From: Flaccisagitta enflata
Lineage: Eukaryota; Chaetognatha; Sagittoidea; Aphragmophora
Reading direction: 5' to 3'
DNA: 64,000 nucleotides
NCBI GenBank assembly: GCA_965153355.1
Contig: OZ231126.1
Span: forward strand, 43,338,001 to 43,402,000
The notes under the pieces were generated by a model. That model ran no database searches and was not told the origin of the DNA. It worked only from the letters and a program-made list of their open reading frames with translations. Shown in pieces: positions 50,050 to 62,145 of the stretch; the stretch's first letter is position 1; each line of letters starts with the position of its first letter. The position numbers and the translations under genes were made by a program.

Positions 50050-50214
50050 TTTTTAGTCGCGCGCTACGTGGCTCAATAACCTCGGTCAGTCCGTCCGTTT
50101 GACGGTCACACTTTGCTTTTTCGACGGCAATGCAATGGTCTGAAATGTTGGACTGGATATCACTGCCCCTCTCCACCTATACGCGACATGGGTCGCTGAA
50201 TATCCGGCCTTGTT
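50050..50214 (-). mobile_element. Hairpin family H, short copy
   Basis: Plus strand: tttttagtcgcgcgctacgt, gtcagtccgtccg, cacactttgctttttcg, cctatacgcgacatgggtcg and atatccggccttgttt. Confidence 0.7.
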
Positions 50215-51012
50215 TCTTCCCTCCTCCTTCTTCATCCATATTCAACTGTTCATCCTGGTTCCACAATCCACTTCCTCTAAGATCGGCGTCGTTTTACTCC
50301 AAATTCCTTCTCGTCGTTGTTGGGCGGCATTTTTGGCCGATGTGTGTGTGTATATATATGTCGAGTGTTATGATTGTTTGCTGGCGGGCCTTCTTCCGGT
50401 GCAATCTTCGTCGTCGACTTCGTCGTCGTCGTCGTCGTCTCCGACTCCGTAGGCGCTGCATCAGGTGAGCTTTCAAAGACGTGGATTGGGAAAGATATTT
50501 ATGATTAATAGAGGAGGAAAGGCAATTCATAATGTATAAACACGCAAAGTCGCGCAAACTCAAAGCAAAAACAAGATCGACAGAGGGGAATACAAAGAGA
50601 CAGAGAGCGAGAGAGGGATGGATAAATATTTGGCGATCGTCCGCCTATCTTTTCCCTCTCTCCAATTCTTCTTAACTCTCTTTCCCCTATCGTCTACCCC
50701 CTCCCCCTTCTCCCAATTGCTACCCTCATCCCCCCCCCTCCACATTAACCGTCTCTCGACTTCCTTCTTTTTTATCAGCTTGATGTTGATGAAAGAACTG
50801 ATCATCATGAAACTCAATCGATTTGTTTTTTTGTTTTTCTTATTTTTAGTCTTTGTCCGTCCGTCTGTCCGTGGGCACAAGTTGAGAATAGGTAAAACAA
50901 GCGTTTTAGGTGCTTGTGTGGGTGGGAGGAGCTGGTAGGGGTTGGGGTTGGGTTGTGGACGGAGGTTGAACGCCCCTGCCCACACGTCCGCGACCATAAT
51001 GCTACCGGACGG
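50215..51012. other. Unassigned sequence with (TCG)n and family-H-like tail
   Basis: A tcgtcgtcg run lies at 50406-50440. From 50858 gtccgtccgtctgtccgtgg and 50975 ctgcccacacgtccgcgacc resemble family H core and right side in minus orientation, adjoining the foldback. No gene recognised. Confidence 0.4.
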
Positions 51013-53931
51013 TATGTTTTCCCCCTCTTGTGCTCAAAACCCATATACCCGTTTGTTTTTGATTATTTTCATAATATTACTACCTAGAACAAAAGAGATT
51101 TGGGATTTTTGATCCATTTTAGGGACCGCGAGTTCCATTTATTTATCACTACTCCAAGGTGGTTGTGGTGAAAATGTTGAAATTTGGTCACTTTGGGCTC
51201 AAAATCGGGCCACTTTGCATTTGAAATTTGACCCAAAATCCATGAGATTAAGAAACTAGAGCTCAAGAGCTAACCAGTGGTGCAATCCGCATGTTGCTAT
51301 CGTTTTTTGTTGAGATTTGAGAGCATTTCAAAGATGGAAGGGTATGAGGGATTTTTTACCACATGAATTTGGTAGTCAATTTTGACATTTTTTACAATTT
51401 TTGATATATCTCCGCTTTGGATGGACAAATTTGGACAAAATTGGTGACCAAATTGAAGAGTTTTTGATGCTCTATCTGAATCTGGTTAAATTTTTGATCG
51501 ATATGACTCTCTAATTTTTTGGGCGACTCTAGAAGCAGGTGCTAAAAAGTGAATTTTTTCGCCATTTTGGCTACTTTGGTCAAAAAATTTGGGCACTTCT
51601 GAGATAGAACAAGGCCAAGTAGGCCAACAAGGTGCGACGTGTGGATCGTCGAACGAATGCGTTACCCAACAGACAGACCGACGGACACAGCCAGTTATAG
51701 AGGTGCTTTGTCGCACCTAAAAAGACAAAAAATTCATGAGCAAATTAAACTACAGCTCAAGATCTAACCAATGGTGCAATCGGCATGTCAATATGTTAAA
51801 GCATATAGATTTGGCAGAGCTTCAAAGATCAGTGGGTATGATAAAACAACATTTTTTGGTAATTTTGGTTATTTTGGGCTCAAAATCAGGCCACATCGCT
51901 TTCGAAATTTGACCCAAAATCCATGAGATTATAGAACTAGAGCTCCAGAGCTAACCAGTGGTGCAATCCGCATGTTGCTATCGTTTTTTGTTGAGATTTG
52001 AGAGCATTTCAAAGATGGAAGGGTATGAGGGATTTTGTACCACATGAATTTGGTGGTCAGCTTTGACGTTTTTCACAGTTTTTTATGTATCTCCGCTTTG
52101 GATGGACAAATTTGGACAAAATTGGTGACCAAATTGAAGAGTTTTTGGTGCTCTATCTGAATCTGGTAAAATTTTTGATCGATATGACTCAAATTTTTTG
52201 GGCGACTCTAGAAGCAGGTGCTAAAAAGTGAATTTTTTCGCCATTTTGGCTACTTTGGTCAAAAAATTTGGGCACTTCCGAGATAGAAAAAGACAAAAAA
52301 TTCATGAGCAAATTAAACTATAGTTCAAGACCTAACCAACGGTGCAATCAGCATGTCAATAGGTTAAAGCATATAGATTTGGCAGAGCTTCAAAGATCAG
52401 TTGGTATGATCAAATGACATTTTTTGGTAATTTTGGTCATTTTGGGATCAAAATCAGGCCACTTTGCTTTCGAAATCTGACCAAAATTCTATCAGAATAT
52501 AAGACTAGAGCTCAAGATCTAACCAGTGGTACAGTTCGCATGTTCTAGTTTTGTTATCTCATGGATTTTGGGTCAAATTTTGTAAGCAAAGTGGCCTGAT
52601 TTTGAGCCCAAAATGACCAAAATTACCAAAAATGTCATTTGATCATACTGACTGATCTTTGAAGCTCTGCCAAATCAATATGCTTTAACATATTGACATG
52701 CCGATTGCACCATTGGTTAGATCTTGAACTGTAGTTTAATTTGCTCATGAATTTTTTGTCTTTTTCTATCTCGGAAGTGCCCAAATTTTTTGACCAAAGT
52801 AGCCAAAATGGCGAAAAAATTCACTTTTTAGCACCTGCTTCTAGAGTCTCCCAAAAAATTTGAGAGTCATATCGATCAAAAATTTTACCAGATTCAGATA
52901 GAGCATCAAAAACTCTTCAATTTGGTCACCAATTTTGTCCAAATTTGTCCATCCAAAGCGGAGATACATCAAAAACTGTGAAAAACGTCAAAATTGACCA
53001 CCAAATTCATGTGGTACAAAATCCCTCATACCCTTCCATCTTTGAAATGCACTCAAATCTCAACAAAAAACGATAGCAACATGCGGATTGCACCACTGGT
53101 TAGCTCTGGAGCTCTAGTTTTATAATCTCATGGATTTTGGGTCAAATTTCGAAAGCAAAGTGGTTCGATTTTGAGCCCAAAATGACCAAAATTACCAAAA
53201 AATGTCATTTTATCATACCCATTGATCTTTAAAGCTCTGCCAAATCTATATGCTTCAACATATCTACATGCCGATTGCACCATTGGTTAGATCTTGAGCT
53301 GTAGTTTAATTTGCTCATGAATTTTTTGTCTTTTTCTATCTCGGAAGTGCCCAAATTTTTTGACCAAAGTAGCCAAAATGGCGAAAAAATTCACTTTTTA
53401 GCACCTGCTTCTAGAGTCTCCCAAAATTTTTGAGGGTCATATCGATCCAAAAATTTTACCAGATTCCATTAGAGCATCAAAAACTCTTCAATTTGGTCAC
53501 CAATTTTGTCCAAATTTGTCCATCCAAAGCGGAGATATATCAAAAATTGTAAAAAATGTCAAAAATGACTACCAAATTCATGTGGTAAAAAATCCCTCAT
53601 ACCCTTCCATCTTTGAAATGCTCTCAAATCTCAACAAAAAACGATAGCAAGATGCGGATTGCACCACTGGCTAGCTCTTGAGCTCTAGTTTCTTAATCTC
53701 ATGGATTTTGGGTCAAATTTCAAATGCAAAATGGCCCGATTTTGAGCCCAAAGTGACCAAATTTCAACATTTTCGCCACAACCACCTTGGAGTAGTGATA
53801 AATAAATGGAACTCGCGGTCCCTAAAATGGATCAAAAATCCCAAATCTCTTTTGTTCTAGGTAGTAATATTATAAAAATAATCAAAAACGATCGGGTACA
53901 TGGGTTTTGAGCAAAAGAGGGGGAAAACATA
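51013..53931. repeat. Large foldback: arms of about 1.4 kb around a short spacer
   Basis: The left arm begins tatgttttccccctcttgtg and the right arm ends aaaagagggggaaaacata. tagtgataaataaatggaac near 53800 is the inverse of gttccatttatttatcacta near 51135. The arms meet around 52505-52550. Each arm contains two direct copies of a unit that includes gtgcaatccgcatgttgcta and ctccgctttggatggacaaa (near 51290/51410 and 51965/52085 on the left), so the order is A-B-A-B then inverted. No protein-coding frame of non-repeat character. Single-stranded, the whole could fold into one hairpin. Confidence 0.85.
51609..51720 (+). mobile_element. Hairpin family H variant inserted in the foldback left arm
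   Basis: caaggccaagtaggccaaca, ggtgcgacgtgtggatcgtc, a cagaccgacggac core and agaggtgctttgtcgcacct. The hairpin is ggtgc...gcacc rather than agtcgcg. Three other copies of the same host sequence (about 52281, 52770 and 53335) are uninterrupted: gagatagaaaaagacaaaaa or its inverse. Confidence 0.82.
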
Positions 53932-53934
53932 CCC

Positions 53935-54630
53935 CGCCTTACTTGTTTTCTTTTACCCAATTGGGCTTTGGTGGTTATGTGTGAATCAAATGTATCGATT
54001 TTTGCGCATTGTGAGCCAACGCATTGAGATTCAGTTCCGTCTACCGTCGGATTTTTTTGGGATGCGTGTGTAGTCTGAGTGTCTTTATGTCGAACTGTTC
54101 AGCGGCTACTCTTCAACGCCAAACAAACAAAAACAATGATGAGGATGCATCGCATCGTCAGTATGGGCTTGCTCATTCCTCTCGCGTTCTTGTGTTTATG
54201 CCATTCCTAATCTCTTGTTTTTATGATTTCTCTCCCAAACTTGATTCTTCCGATATTCCTTTGGGCGTCCTTCGGCTTTCTCTTATTATTGTCATCATCA
54301 ACCAACCCTTGTCTCGTAGATCATTTCCTTTCTTCTCTTGTTTTGCCCTTCTTAACGGCGTACGGGAGCGAAATTGGACAGGGACGTCATGCTCAATGAA
54401 TAATTAGCAAAATGTGTGTCTGAACGGAAATGAATTCATAACCCTGAAAGATTTCATACTGTGATGGAAAAGATAGAAGTTAAAGGGGCAATGATTACAA
54501 ATCCTAACGGGAGCGAGCAAAGAAAAGCTCAATTGGGCAACAGGATGCGTCGTATTCTTGATTTGTGAAGTGGTGTAACAGACCAATATACGTTTTTACT
54601 GACAGAGGGATAGATCCTCTTTAAGCTTGA
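53935..54630. other. Unassigned sequence
   Basis: No gene, element ends or tandem repeat recognised between the foldback and the family H copy at 54632. Confidence 0.4.
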
Positions 54631-54631
54631 A

Positions 54632-54778
54632 AACAAGGCCGGATACACGGCAGGACAGTTGCGGACGGTTGGGCAGGGGCCTTAAAGCAAAAACCGCTTG
54701 AAATTCAGAAATATTTGTTACGTACCGACCTACCGACCAACACGCCAAGGTGTAGAGTCGCGTGTCCGCGACTAAAAA
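54632..54778 (+). mobile_element. Hairpin family H, short copy
   Basis: aaacaaggccggatacacgg, caggacagttgcggacggtt, taccgacctaccgacc, then gtagagtcgcgtgtccgcga then ctaaaaa. The 147 bp are clean and full length. Confidence 0.8.
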
Positions 54779-54967
54779 TCAGATGAAGCATTCTTTATTA
54801 TACTTGATGTTTTGCATTCCGTAGCTGGGACGTTAGCCGACGTCTTGGGCGTCCCTCTTTATGTGCTACCATATCACAAGTCTCTGTTTCCCTCATTCAA
54901 CATCTTGCCATTTTTGTTTGTCGTTCAATTATATTTCTGTCAGTCAATCAACATTGTTTCATGTCAG

Positions 54968-54975
54968 TCTGCCTA

Positions 54976-55057
<82 letters not shown>
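54968..55057. repeat. (TGTC)n followed by (CT)n
   Basis: About eight TGTC units then about 50 bp of CT. Confidence 0.95.
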
Positions 55058-55060
<3 letters not shown>

Positions 55061-55282
55061 TCTATTCTTATATCCAAATGACTTTGGGGCAGATTTTGCG
55101 TATGAATAGAATTCTGCCCATTACGAGTGAGTTACTGATCCTCATCTCTTTCGTGGTTTCTTTTCTCTCTTTCTTATGTGTTTTTTCTTCTTCTTTCTTT
55201 TTACTGTCCCTTTCCTCTCTCTCTATCTCTTTGTTCTTTTATTTTATGCGGATATATATAATATTCCATCTTATCCCCCTCG

Positions 55283-55805
55283 TTTGGGCAGCGTCCCCCC
55301 CACCCCCCTCCCCCTCGTCCAGTTTTGAAGCCTAGATTTCAGCCGCTTTGAGGCCCCAATCTCAGTCTCAGGGCTCAAATACCAAGCCAGACATTTGAAT
55401 CCCACCTGCGAGTCTCATATTCCATCCTCAAGGCTCATATTTCAATCTCAAAGCTCGTATGCCAGCCTTGAGGCTCATATCCCAATCTCAGTCTCAGGGC
55501 TCAAATACCAACCGTGAGATTTAAATCCCATGTGCGAGTCTCATATTTTATCACGGCTCATATTCCAATCTCAAAGCTCATATGCCAGCCTTGAGGTTCA
55601 CATCCCAATCTCAGCCTCAAGTCTCATATCCCAGCGTCGAGGCTCATATCGATGAGGATCTTATCGACGTCTTGAGGTTCAAATCACGGCCTCACGGCCT
55701 CACAGCCTTCTTTGGGGCTGCTTTCCCTCCCACTACCACTCTTTTGATATGCTTACTTAGGGGCAACAGGTACCGTTGTCCATCTTACGCTTTTGCGACT
55801 ATTCT
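55283..55805 (-). repeat. Family C variant with about 21-bp array, inverted
   Basis: Units of the type gaggctcatatcccaatctca fill 55335-55690. The box aggggcaacaggtaccgttg then tacgcttttgcgact (55757-55800) is the inverse of the box at 7048-7085. The GC-rich end is reduced to ttctttggggctgc. Confidence 0.55.
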
Positions 55806-56101
55806 CTCTTGTTACGTACTCTTTCCCCCTCTTTCCCCCTCTTTTCCCCTCTTTTCCTCTCTTTTCCCCTCTTTTTTCCTCTCTTTTATCATCTTGATGC
55901 ATCTTCTTTTCTTCATAAACCTCTCGAGGTTTCGTTCTCCCGAAAAATAAAAAAGAATCCATGTCCATGAGAGCTTTTCTCTCTCGTTCTCTTTTATTCT
56001 CTTTTATCTAACCTCCCCGATGACGTTTTCTCTCTCGTTCCCTGTGACTTTCTTGTTCACTTTCCTCCTGTCTTTTTGATGGACGAGTCTGCCCTTCGTT
56101 T

Positions 56102-56112
56102 GTTTGTCTGTA

Positions 56113-56167
<55 letters not shown>

Positions 56168-56171
56168 GTCC

Positions 56172-56228
<57 letters not shown>
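56102..56228. repeat. (TGTC)n followed by (CT)n, abutting a LINE
   Basis: About 14 TGTC units and 50 bp of CT run straight into LINE coding sequence at 56229. Confidence 0.95.
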
Positions 56229-56231
<3 letters not shown>

Positions 56232-57317
56232 GAACGTAAGAGTGATGTCGACCGTATCTACATTCCCAGGTCAATGGGTGGAAGAGGCCTGATGTCAATG
56301 TGGGACAGTTTTAAAGGTACCATTGTAAGGCTTGCTCACTACCTAAATGCCACAGATGATGAACAAATGCAAAAATGCTCCCAGTTTGATAGTCGTTTGC
56401 TCTTCTCCATCACTAAAAAAACTGAAAAATTTTGTAATGCAATTAAATTTGGCAGACCGCCTAACCTTGAAAATAAACCAGCCATAAGACAAGCTAAGAT
56501 TGTGTCACAAAAGTTTAAGGAAGCAACTCAAAAAGAAAGATATGACGACTTTGAGAATAAGCCACAACATGGAGCATTCTTTCGACAATTAAAACAAAAT
56601 GAGCTCGACGTAAAATCAAGCCTGTCCTGGCTAGATAAATGCCACCTATCCCCCCAAAGTGAATCGTATATATGTGGGGCCCAAGAACTCTCTATCTTTA
56701 CCCGATGGCATGAAAAACACCTGCTAAAAACCAGCAAAACCGACGTGTGCAGAGTATGTAGAAAGGAAGTAGAGAGTACATCCCACATCCTAACAGGGTG
56801 TGATTCACTGGCAAAAAAAGATTACCTTGAACGGCACAATAATGTTGCAAGGTATCTCCATTTTGAAATATGTAAAAGGTATGGTATACAAACTGAAACC
56901 AAGTGGCACTTACATAGGCCTAAAGAGGTATACATGGACAACCGAGTTGAAATTCTCTGGGACATGACCCTCACCACGGATAGGGCAGTGGGGGCAAATC
57001 GCCCAGATATTGTCATCAGAGATAAAGAACAAAAAAGAACCTACATTATTGATGTAAGCTGCCCCAGTGACAAGAATGTGACTGAGAAAGAAAATGAAAA
57101 AATTGCAAAATACAGTGGCCTACGAGTAGAACTAGCAAAAATGTGGAATAGTGAATGTACTGTTATCCCGGTGGTTGTGGGGAGCCTTGGTGCTGTATCC
57201 CACAAACTTGGAGACAACCTCAGGATGATACCCGCTGAATTGTGTGCTACGATGTGTCAGAAAATAACTTTATTGGGAAGTGAGAAGATCATGAGATCGG
57301 TCTTATCACGAAAATGA
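56229..57317 (+). CDS. LINE ORF C-terminus: zinc knuckle and restriction-like endonuclease
   Basis: 362 uninterrupted codons. [14 protein letters not shown] near residues 8-21 is the motif that follows the reverse transcriptase in this LINE group. A zinc knuckle CRVC...H...C has Cys174, Cys177, His186 and Cys191. The endonuclease shows RPDIVIRD (Asp260) and [10 protein letters not shown] (Asp275), the PD-(D/E)xK pattern, followed by KIAKYSGL. The enzyme would nick target DNA to prime reverse transcription, but without the reverse transcriptase this copy cannot move. The upstream open frame through the microsatellite is coincidental, and no start codon belongs to this protein here. An intact frame suggests a fairly recent insertion. 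Confidence 0.82.
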
Positions 57318-57502
57318 TTTGTACCTGGATATGCCATTACGGGAAGGAAGAATGAAAGCCATGAAAGCTCTCTGTACGGACTGGTGTTGCCACTACGGCC
57401 CAATTTGTTTGTTCAAAGTTGGCCTTTGTTGGATTACATATGAAGTGGACTACTTGAAATAAATACATTGCCAAAAACAACATCAAAAACAACAACAAAG
57501 AA
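56229..57502 (+). mobile_element. 5'-truncated LINE (restriction-like endonuclease group, R2/NeSL/CRE-like)
   Basis: The 3' part of a non-LTR retrotransposon: an open coding end, stop at 57315-57317, a 3' UTR and an A/CAA-rich tail (ccaaaaacaacatcaaaaac). The reverse transcriptase itself is absent. 5' truncation is normal for LINE insertion, but here the break coincides with the end of a CT microsatellite. Confidence 0.8.
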
Positions 57503-57605
57503 AGAAACATTCTGAAATGCCCTTAGGATTAGGTCAATCCTCGGCTATCAGTCTCATACTACCAAGACAGTCTAAGACAGTTTGTTCTTGTGCAAGTAAA
57601 TGTAT

Positions 57606-57644
<39 letters not shown>

Positions 57645-58005
57645 CATTGCAAAGGATTTCTGATTTTACTCTTTTATCTCATGACATTTTTTTTTCTTTC
57701 GATTCTCAAAAAATATGCTAGCCTCTTTTTTTTCTCGTCTTGAATCTCACGGGAGGATGCTTAATGTGGTTATCTTGTCTGTCCTTGTCGTTTCTATTGT
57801 CACGAGACATAAGAGCTCATATTATATCCAGATTTGCTTGCTTCCAATGACATGAAATATACATGAAAAATGAATAACATGATGAAGATTACCCTTCAAC
57901 TAGTGGTGACCAACCACTTGTTTGGATGCTCATGTAAAGATCTTCTCATTGTTTTTGTTGTTAATATTGTTGTTGTCATTATCGTTGTTGAATGTAGGTA
58001 ATCTT
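57503..58005. other. Unassigned sequence with short (CT)n
   Basis: A CT tract at 57608-57641; otherwise no gene or element ends. Confidence 0.4.
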
Positions 58006-58007
58006 GC

Positions 58008-58047
<40 letters not shown>

Positions 58048-58049
58048 GC

Positions 58050-58124
<75 letters not shown>

Positions 58125-58165
58125 AGTTGTTGTTGTTGTTGTTGTTGTTGTTGTTATTGTTGTTT
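58006..58165. repeat. (GTT)n trinucleotide array
   Basis: About 50 GTT units with few variants. Confidence 0.95.
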
Positions 58166-58334
58166 CGTCGTTGCCTATTTGGTCCGTAAGAAAATTTTGT
58201 TGTTCCACATTCATCGTTGTCTTTAAGGTTTTACAAGCACGATTCTGCGAAGTTGTTGTAGTTTTTCCTTGACAAAAGAGCCTCTTGCCGTTTTTAAGAC
58301 CTGTTATTGCTCCTTTCTGTTTCATTCACGTGGA

Positions 58335-58425
58335 TTCAGCGCGGCGGCGGCGGCGGCGACGGCGGCGGCGACTGCAACCGCGAAGGCGGCAACGGCGGTG
58401 ACGATGGCGGCGGATGCAATATGCG
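58335..58425. repeat. (GGC)-rich imperfect trinucleotide tract
   Basis: gcggcggcggcggcgacggc and variants, GC-rich against an AT-rich background. Could be part of a coding exon, but no splice context was found. Confidence 0.7.
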
Positions 58426-58667
58426 CACGAAACGCCGAAGTTGACCATTCGCGCTAACCTACTTGCAAAATATAATTGGCAAGTTGTAATATACCCAAGT
58501 AAACGATAAGTTATTTTACGGACTTTAAGAGTTTCCTTGTCTTTCTTTTTTCTTTTTGTTATTTTGGGTTTTTTTTATTTCTTTCTTTTTTTCCTTCATT
58601 TTTACGAATCTAAGCGCGCGCTTGTTGACCTCGTGTTTTCTCTCTCCCACCCTTTATTTATTGAAAA

Positions 58668-58857
58668 ATCAATTCATCTATTTATTTATTCTTTTATTTA
58701 TTTATTCATTTGTTCATTTATTTATTCATTTAATCATTTATTTATTCATTTATATATTTATATATTTATTTATTTATTTATTTATTTTTTTATTCATTTA
58801 TTTATTTACTTATTTATTCATTTATTTATTCATTTTTTTATTTATTTATTTATTTTT

Positions 58858-58920
<63 letters not shown>

Positions 58921-59262
58921 TTCATTTATTCATTTATTCATTTATTTATCTATTCATTTATTTATCTATTTATAAATTTATTGATTTATTAATTCATTAA
59001 TCTATTAATTTATCAATTTATCTATTCATCTATTTATTCATTTATTCATTTATCTATCTATTCATTTATTTATCTTTTTCTTCATTTGTTTATTTATTTA
59101 TCTATTTATTCATTTTTTTTTATTTATTCATCTATTTGTTTATTCATTCATTCATTTTTTATTTGTTTATTTATTTATTTATTCATTTATTTATCTATTT
59201 ATTTGTTTATTCTTTTATTCATTTATACACTTATGTATTTTTTCATTATTCAATTTTTTAAA
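58668..59262. repeat. (ATTT)n tetranucleotide array, about 590 bp
   Basis: attt units with attc and atct variants throughout. The open frames are Ile/Phe/Tyr/Leu repeats and not genes. Confidence 0.95.
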
Positions 59263-59624
59263 TCATTCATTGCCGTATTGAGTTCAACCATTACTGCAAT
59301 TTCGGTAGCTATTAATACTACGTCTCATTGAATATCTAATTATATATGAATATCGCAGAGGCTGCACTGAAAGGGTCGGTGGTGGTGAGGATGAAGGTCT
59401 CAATGGCGGTCTAAGTGGCAATGGCGCGGTGCTGATGGTGGCGCCGGCGCAGTCGCGGTGCCAGTGGCGGTTTTGAGAGGCGGTGTCAGTGGGTTTTCTT
59501 GAATCGGTAATTCTGCTGCCACTTGCAATTTCCCCTTTGAAACGGCCGATTTATTGCCAATTCACTCTCAAAAGCGTCTGTTTCCATCGGTGAGATTTTT
59601 GGACTTTTTCAGTTGGAGCGCAGA
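59263..59624. other. Unassigned sequence with (GGC/GGT)-rich patch
   Basis: gatggtggcgccggcgcagt-type sequence at 59380-59490. No splice-bounded frame recognised. Confidence 0.35.
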
Positions 59625-59850
<226 letters not shown>

Positions 59851-60743
59851 GGACAACGATGGTGTTGGGAAGCCGGTGAAAAAACCACACCGGAATCCGT
59901 ATACATTATAGTTAAAGAGGGCGGTGAGGCGTGATTTAGCGTTCAAACGACAAAAATCGAGCGTATCACAAAGCGACGGATTACCCAGAAGTAACGGACT
60001 GTACCTATGTGTAGCTACTAGATAGTCACCGAAATTCTGCATGCATTTGAATTTATTCGTTCGCTTTAACTCTGGTAAGACAGGTAGGTCGTTCTATTTG
60101 TCTCTCGATTCGTTGTTTTGCTCTTATAAATGGTGTTTACGTTTTGTTATCGCGAGTTAAGATTGTTGTTTTTCGTGGTTGTCATTTTCAATGTCGTCCT
60201 CTTCGTATTTTATTGTCATCTCGTCCGAGTCGTTGTGATCGAACTTTCATTTGTCTTGTTGTTGCCTTTATGACATGGCCTTGCTCGTTATCATTTTAGC
60301 TTTTGTCAACGCTGGTTATGTAGTTGTCATTGACATTGCAGTTACATTGTCAGATATATTGCAACTAATGTTGTCTTTGACATTGTCGCCGTTGCTTGTT
60401 TTTTTTTTTGTCGTCGTTGTCGTCTTCTCTGACGCGGTCGTCTCAATCGTCGTCATCGTCATCGTCGTCGTCATCGTCGTCGTCTTCGTTGTCATAAGAA
60501 TGCGTTATTCTTCTCTCACGAGTCCTCTTTGACGAATGGCACCGTAAAGACAAAGTGCTGAGTCGCTATTTCGGTTCCATACTTCTTTGCTTGGTCGTGA
60601 GTAAATCTGCGTTCGTGGTTACAAAGGCTTCGAGGCGACATATTTGAGTAAAGTCGATCGTTTGTTTGAGAACCTTGGACGTATAGTAAGCAAATTGCGG
60701 TGACTTTAGGTTCGAATGCCGATTGTGAAAGTGTATTTTTACT
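59851..60743. other. Unassigned sequence with cryptic (GTC)n
   Basis: A gtcgtcgtcatcgtcgtcgt tract at 60408-60495. No gene recognised. Confidence 0.4.
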
Positions 60744-61002
60744 TTTTTTAGTCGCGTACTACGCGACTCTACACCCCGCTTTGTCGGTCGGTCCGTCCGT
60801 CCGTCCGTCCGTCACACTTACCTTTTTTATTGTACTTTAAGTCATTTTTAGTCATTCTAAGTCATTCTAAGTCTTTCGAAGTCATATTACGCTACATTGA
60901 GTCACTTAAGTCAGTTAGGTCAATTTAGTCGTTTGAGTCATTTCAAGTCATCTTGAATCATTTTAAGTCATCTTGTGTCATTTAAAGTCATCTTGAATTA
61001 TA

Positions 61003-61645
61003 TACACTTTTTTTTATATAAGAGACAACTTTTTTGAAATCAGCCTGGGTGTTCTTAATTTTTCAGCCGTTTTCAGTCTGAAATTCTTTTCAAGTTCTTA
61101 ATTTCTTCGATGTTTACAAATATAAAAATCGCATAAAGATACCTTATTTATGACAATTGTATCTTAAACTTGATAATCATCATGTTTTTTTTTAAATAAT
61201 GCCTGATTTCATTGGCAAATTAGGAAAAGAAGTCATTTTTAATGATAAAAAAACTATACTTCTGAAAAGTTTGAATAAAATTCATGTTTTAAAAAAAGAA
61301 ACTAAAAAAAAAGTTCTTTTGAAAATGGCTAAGACTAAATCTCAGCCTGGGGTGTTTCTTTTTTTGTTCTCAAAATTTTGGCAAATTTCAGGCTCATGTC
61401 TCATATAAACTAGTCCTTTATAAAAAAAAACAAGGCCGGATACACGGCTACCCCAGTCGCGTGCGGGTGGGCAGGGGCTGTATTGGAGGTCATTTGATCA
61501 TTTGGGCAGGAGCAGTGAGGCCATAGACCGCAAAAACAAAAAAAAGTAAAGTGTGACGGACGGACCAACGGACGGATGGATGGACGGTCGGACGGACCGA
61601 CAAAGCGGGTTGTAGAGTCGCGTAGCACGCAACTAAAAAAAGTGT
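61003..61645. mobile_element. Inverted-repeat element inside a family H copy
   Basis: atacacttttttttatataa then gagac on the left; gtctcatataaa and, after another insertion, aaaaaagtgtat on the right. TA-type flanks are likely. Its right terminal repeat is itself split by the family H copy at 61430-61637. Confidence 0.55.
61430..61637 (+). mobile_element. Hairpin family H, complete copy (innermost insertion)
   Basis: acaaggccggatacacggct, agtcgcgtgcgggtgggcag, (GACG)n core, gtagagtcgcgtagcacgca then actaaaaaaa. A clean full-length reference copy. Confidence 0.82.
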
Positions 61646-61684
61646 ATGTCCCGCACGCGACTTATAGGTGTTGGCCTTGTTCGT

Positions 61685-62050
61685 TTTCAATCACCTCACA
61701 TTCATGATTTCCGAGTGTGATTACACGATGTTGGAATGATCTCTGTCTCTTAATGAATGAAATTCAATTAGATTTGGGAACAAGCAAAATCAGGTTTCAT
61801 GCAGACGAACTCACAGGAAAAGACAAAGCGCATGGGAAGTAAATTGATCCATCAAGCATTACGGCATGCAAAACAAAAAACTGTCGATGAAAGCCACTGC
61901 AAAATTTCGGCGAACGTTTTGCTGGTTAACAAATAAACAAATGGGAGACGATCAAACTTATTGAGGAGAGCATGATAAAGTGCATTAAACAGATTTGCAA
62001 ATTGAAAACTCATATTTTTACCGTTGTCTTTAGGGTCGTGAATGCACCTC
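61685..62050. other. Unassigned sequence
   Basis: No gene or element recognised. Confidence 0.4.
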
Positions 62051-62051
62051 C

Positions 62052-62054
<3 letters not shown>

Positions 62055-62145
<91 letters not shown>
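62055..62145. repeat. (GA)n microsatellite
   Basis: A GA tract of about 90 bp. Confidence 0.95.

Larger units (their letters stand above)
60744..61681 (-). mobile_element. Hairpin family H, long subfamily, interrupted
   Basis: Plus strand: ttttttagtcgcgtactacg, (GTCC)n, aagtcatttt-type 10-bp array to about 61000, then an interruption (61003-61645), then tgtcccgcacgcgacttata and ggtgttggccttgtt. The uninterrupted relative at 62936 shows what is missing between the two parts. Confidence 0.72.

Noticed and set aside
54024-54407. A 127-residue plus-strand frame
   Set aside because: Composition is partly plausible, but no motif, start context or neighbouring exon supports it.
56076-56228. N-terminal extension of the LINE protein through the microsatellite
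   Set aside because: The frame is open only because TGTC/CT repeats lack stops; the homologous part begins at 56229.
58269-58457. Ala/Thr-rich 62-residue frame
   Set aside because: Produced by the GGC-rich tract; no supporting splice sites or similarity.
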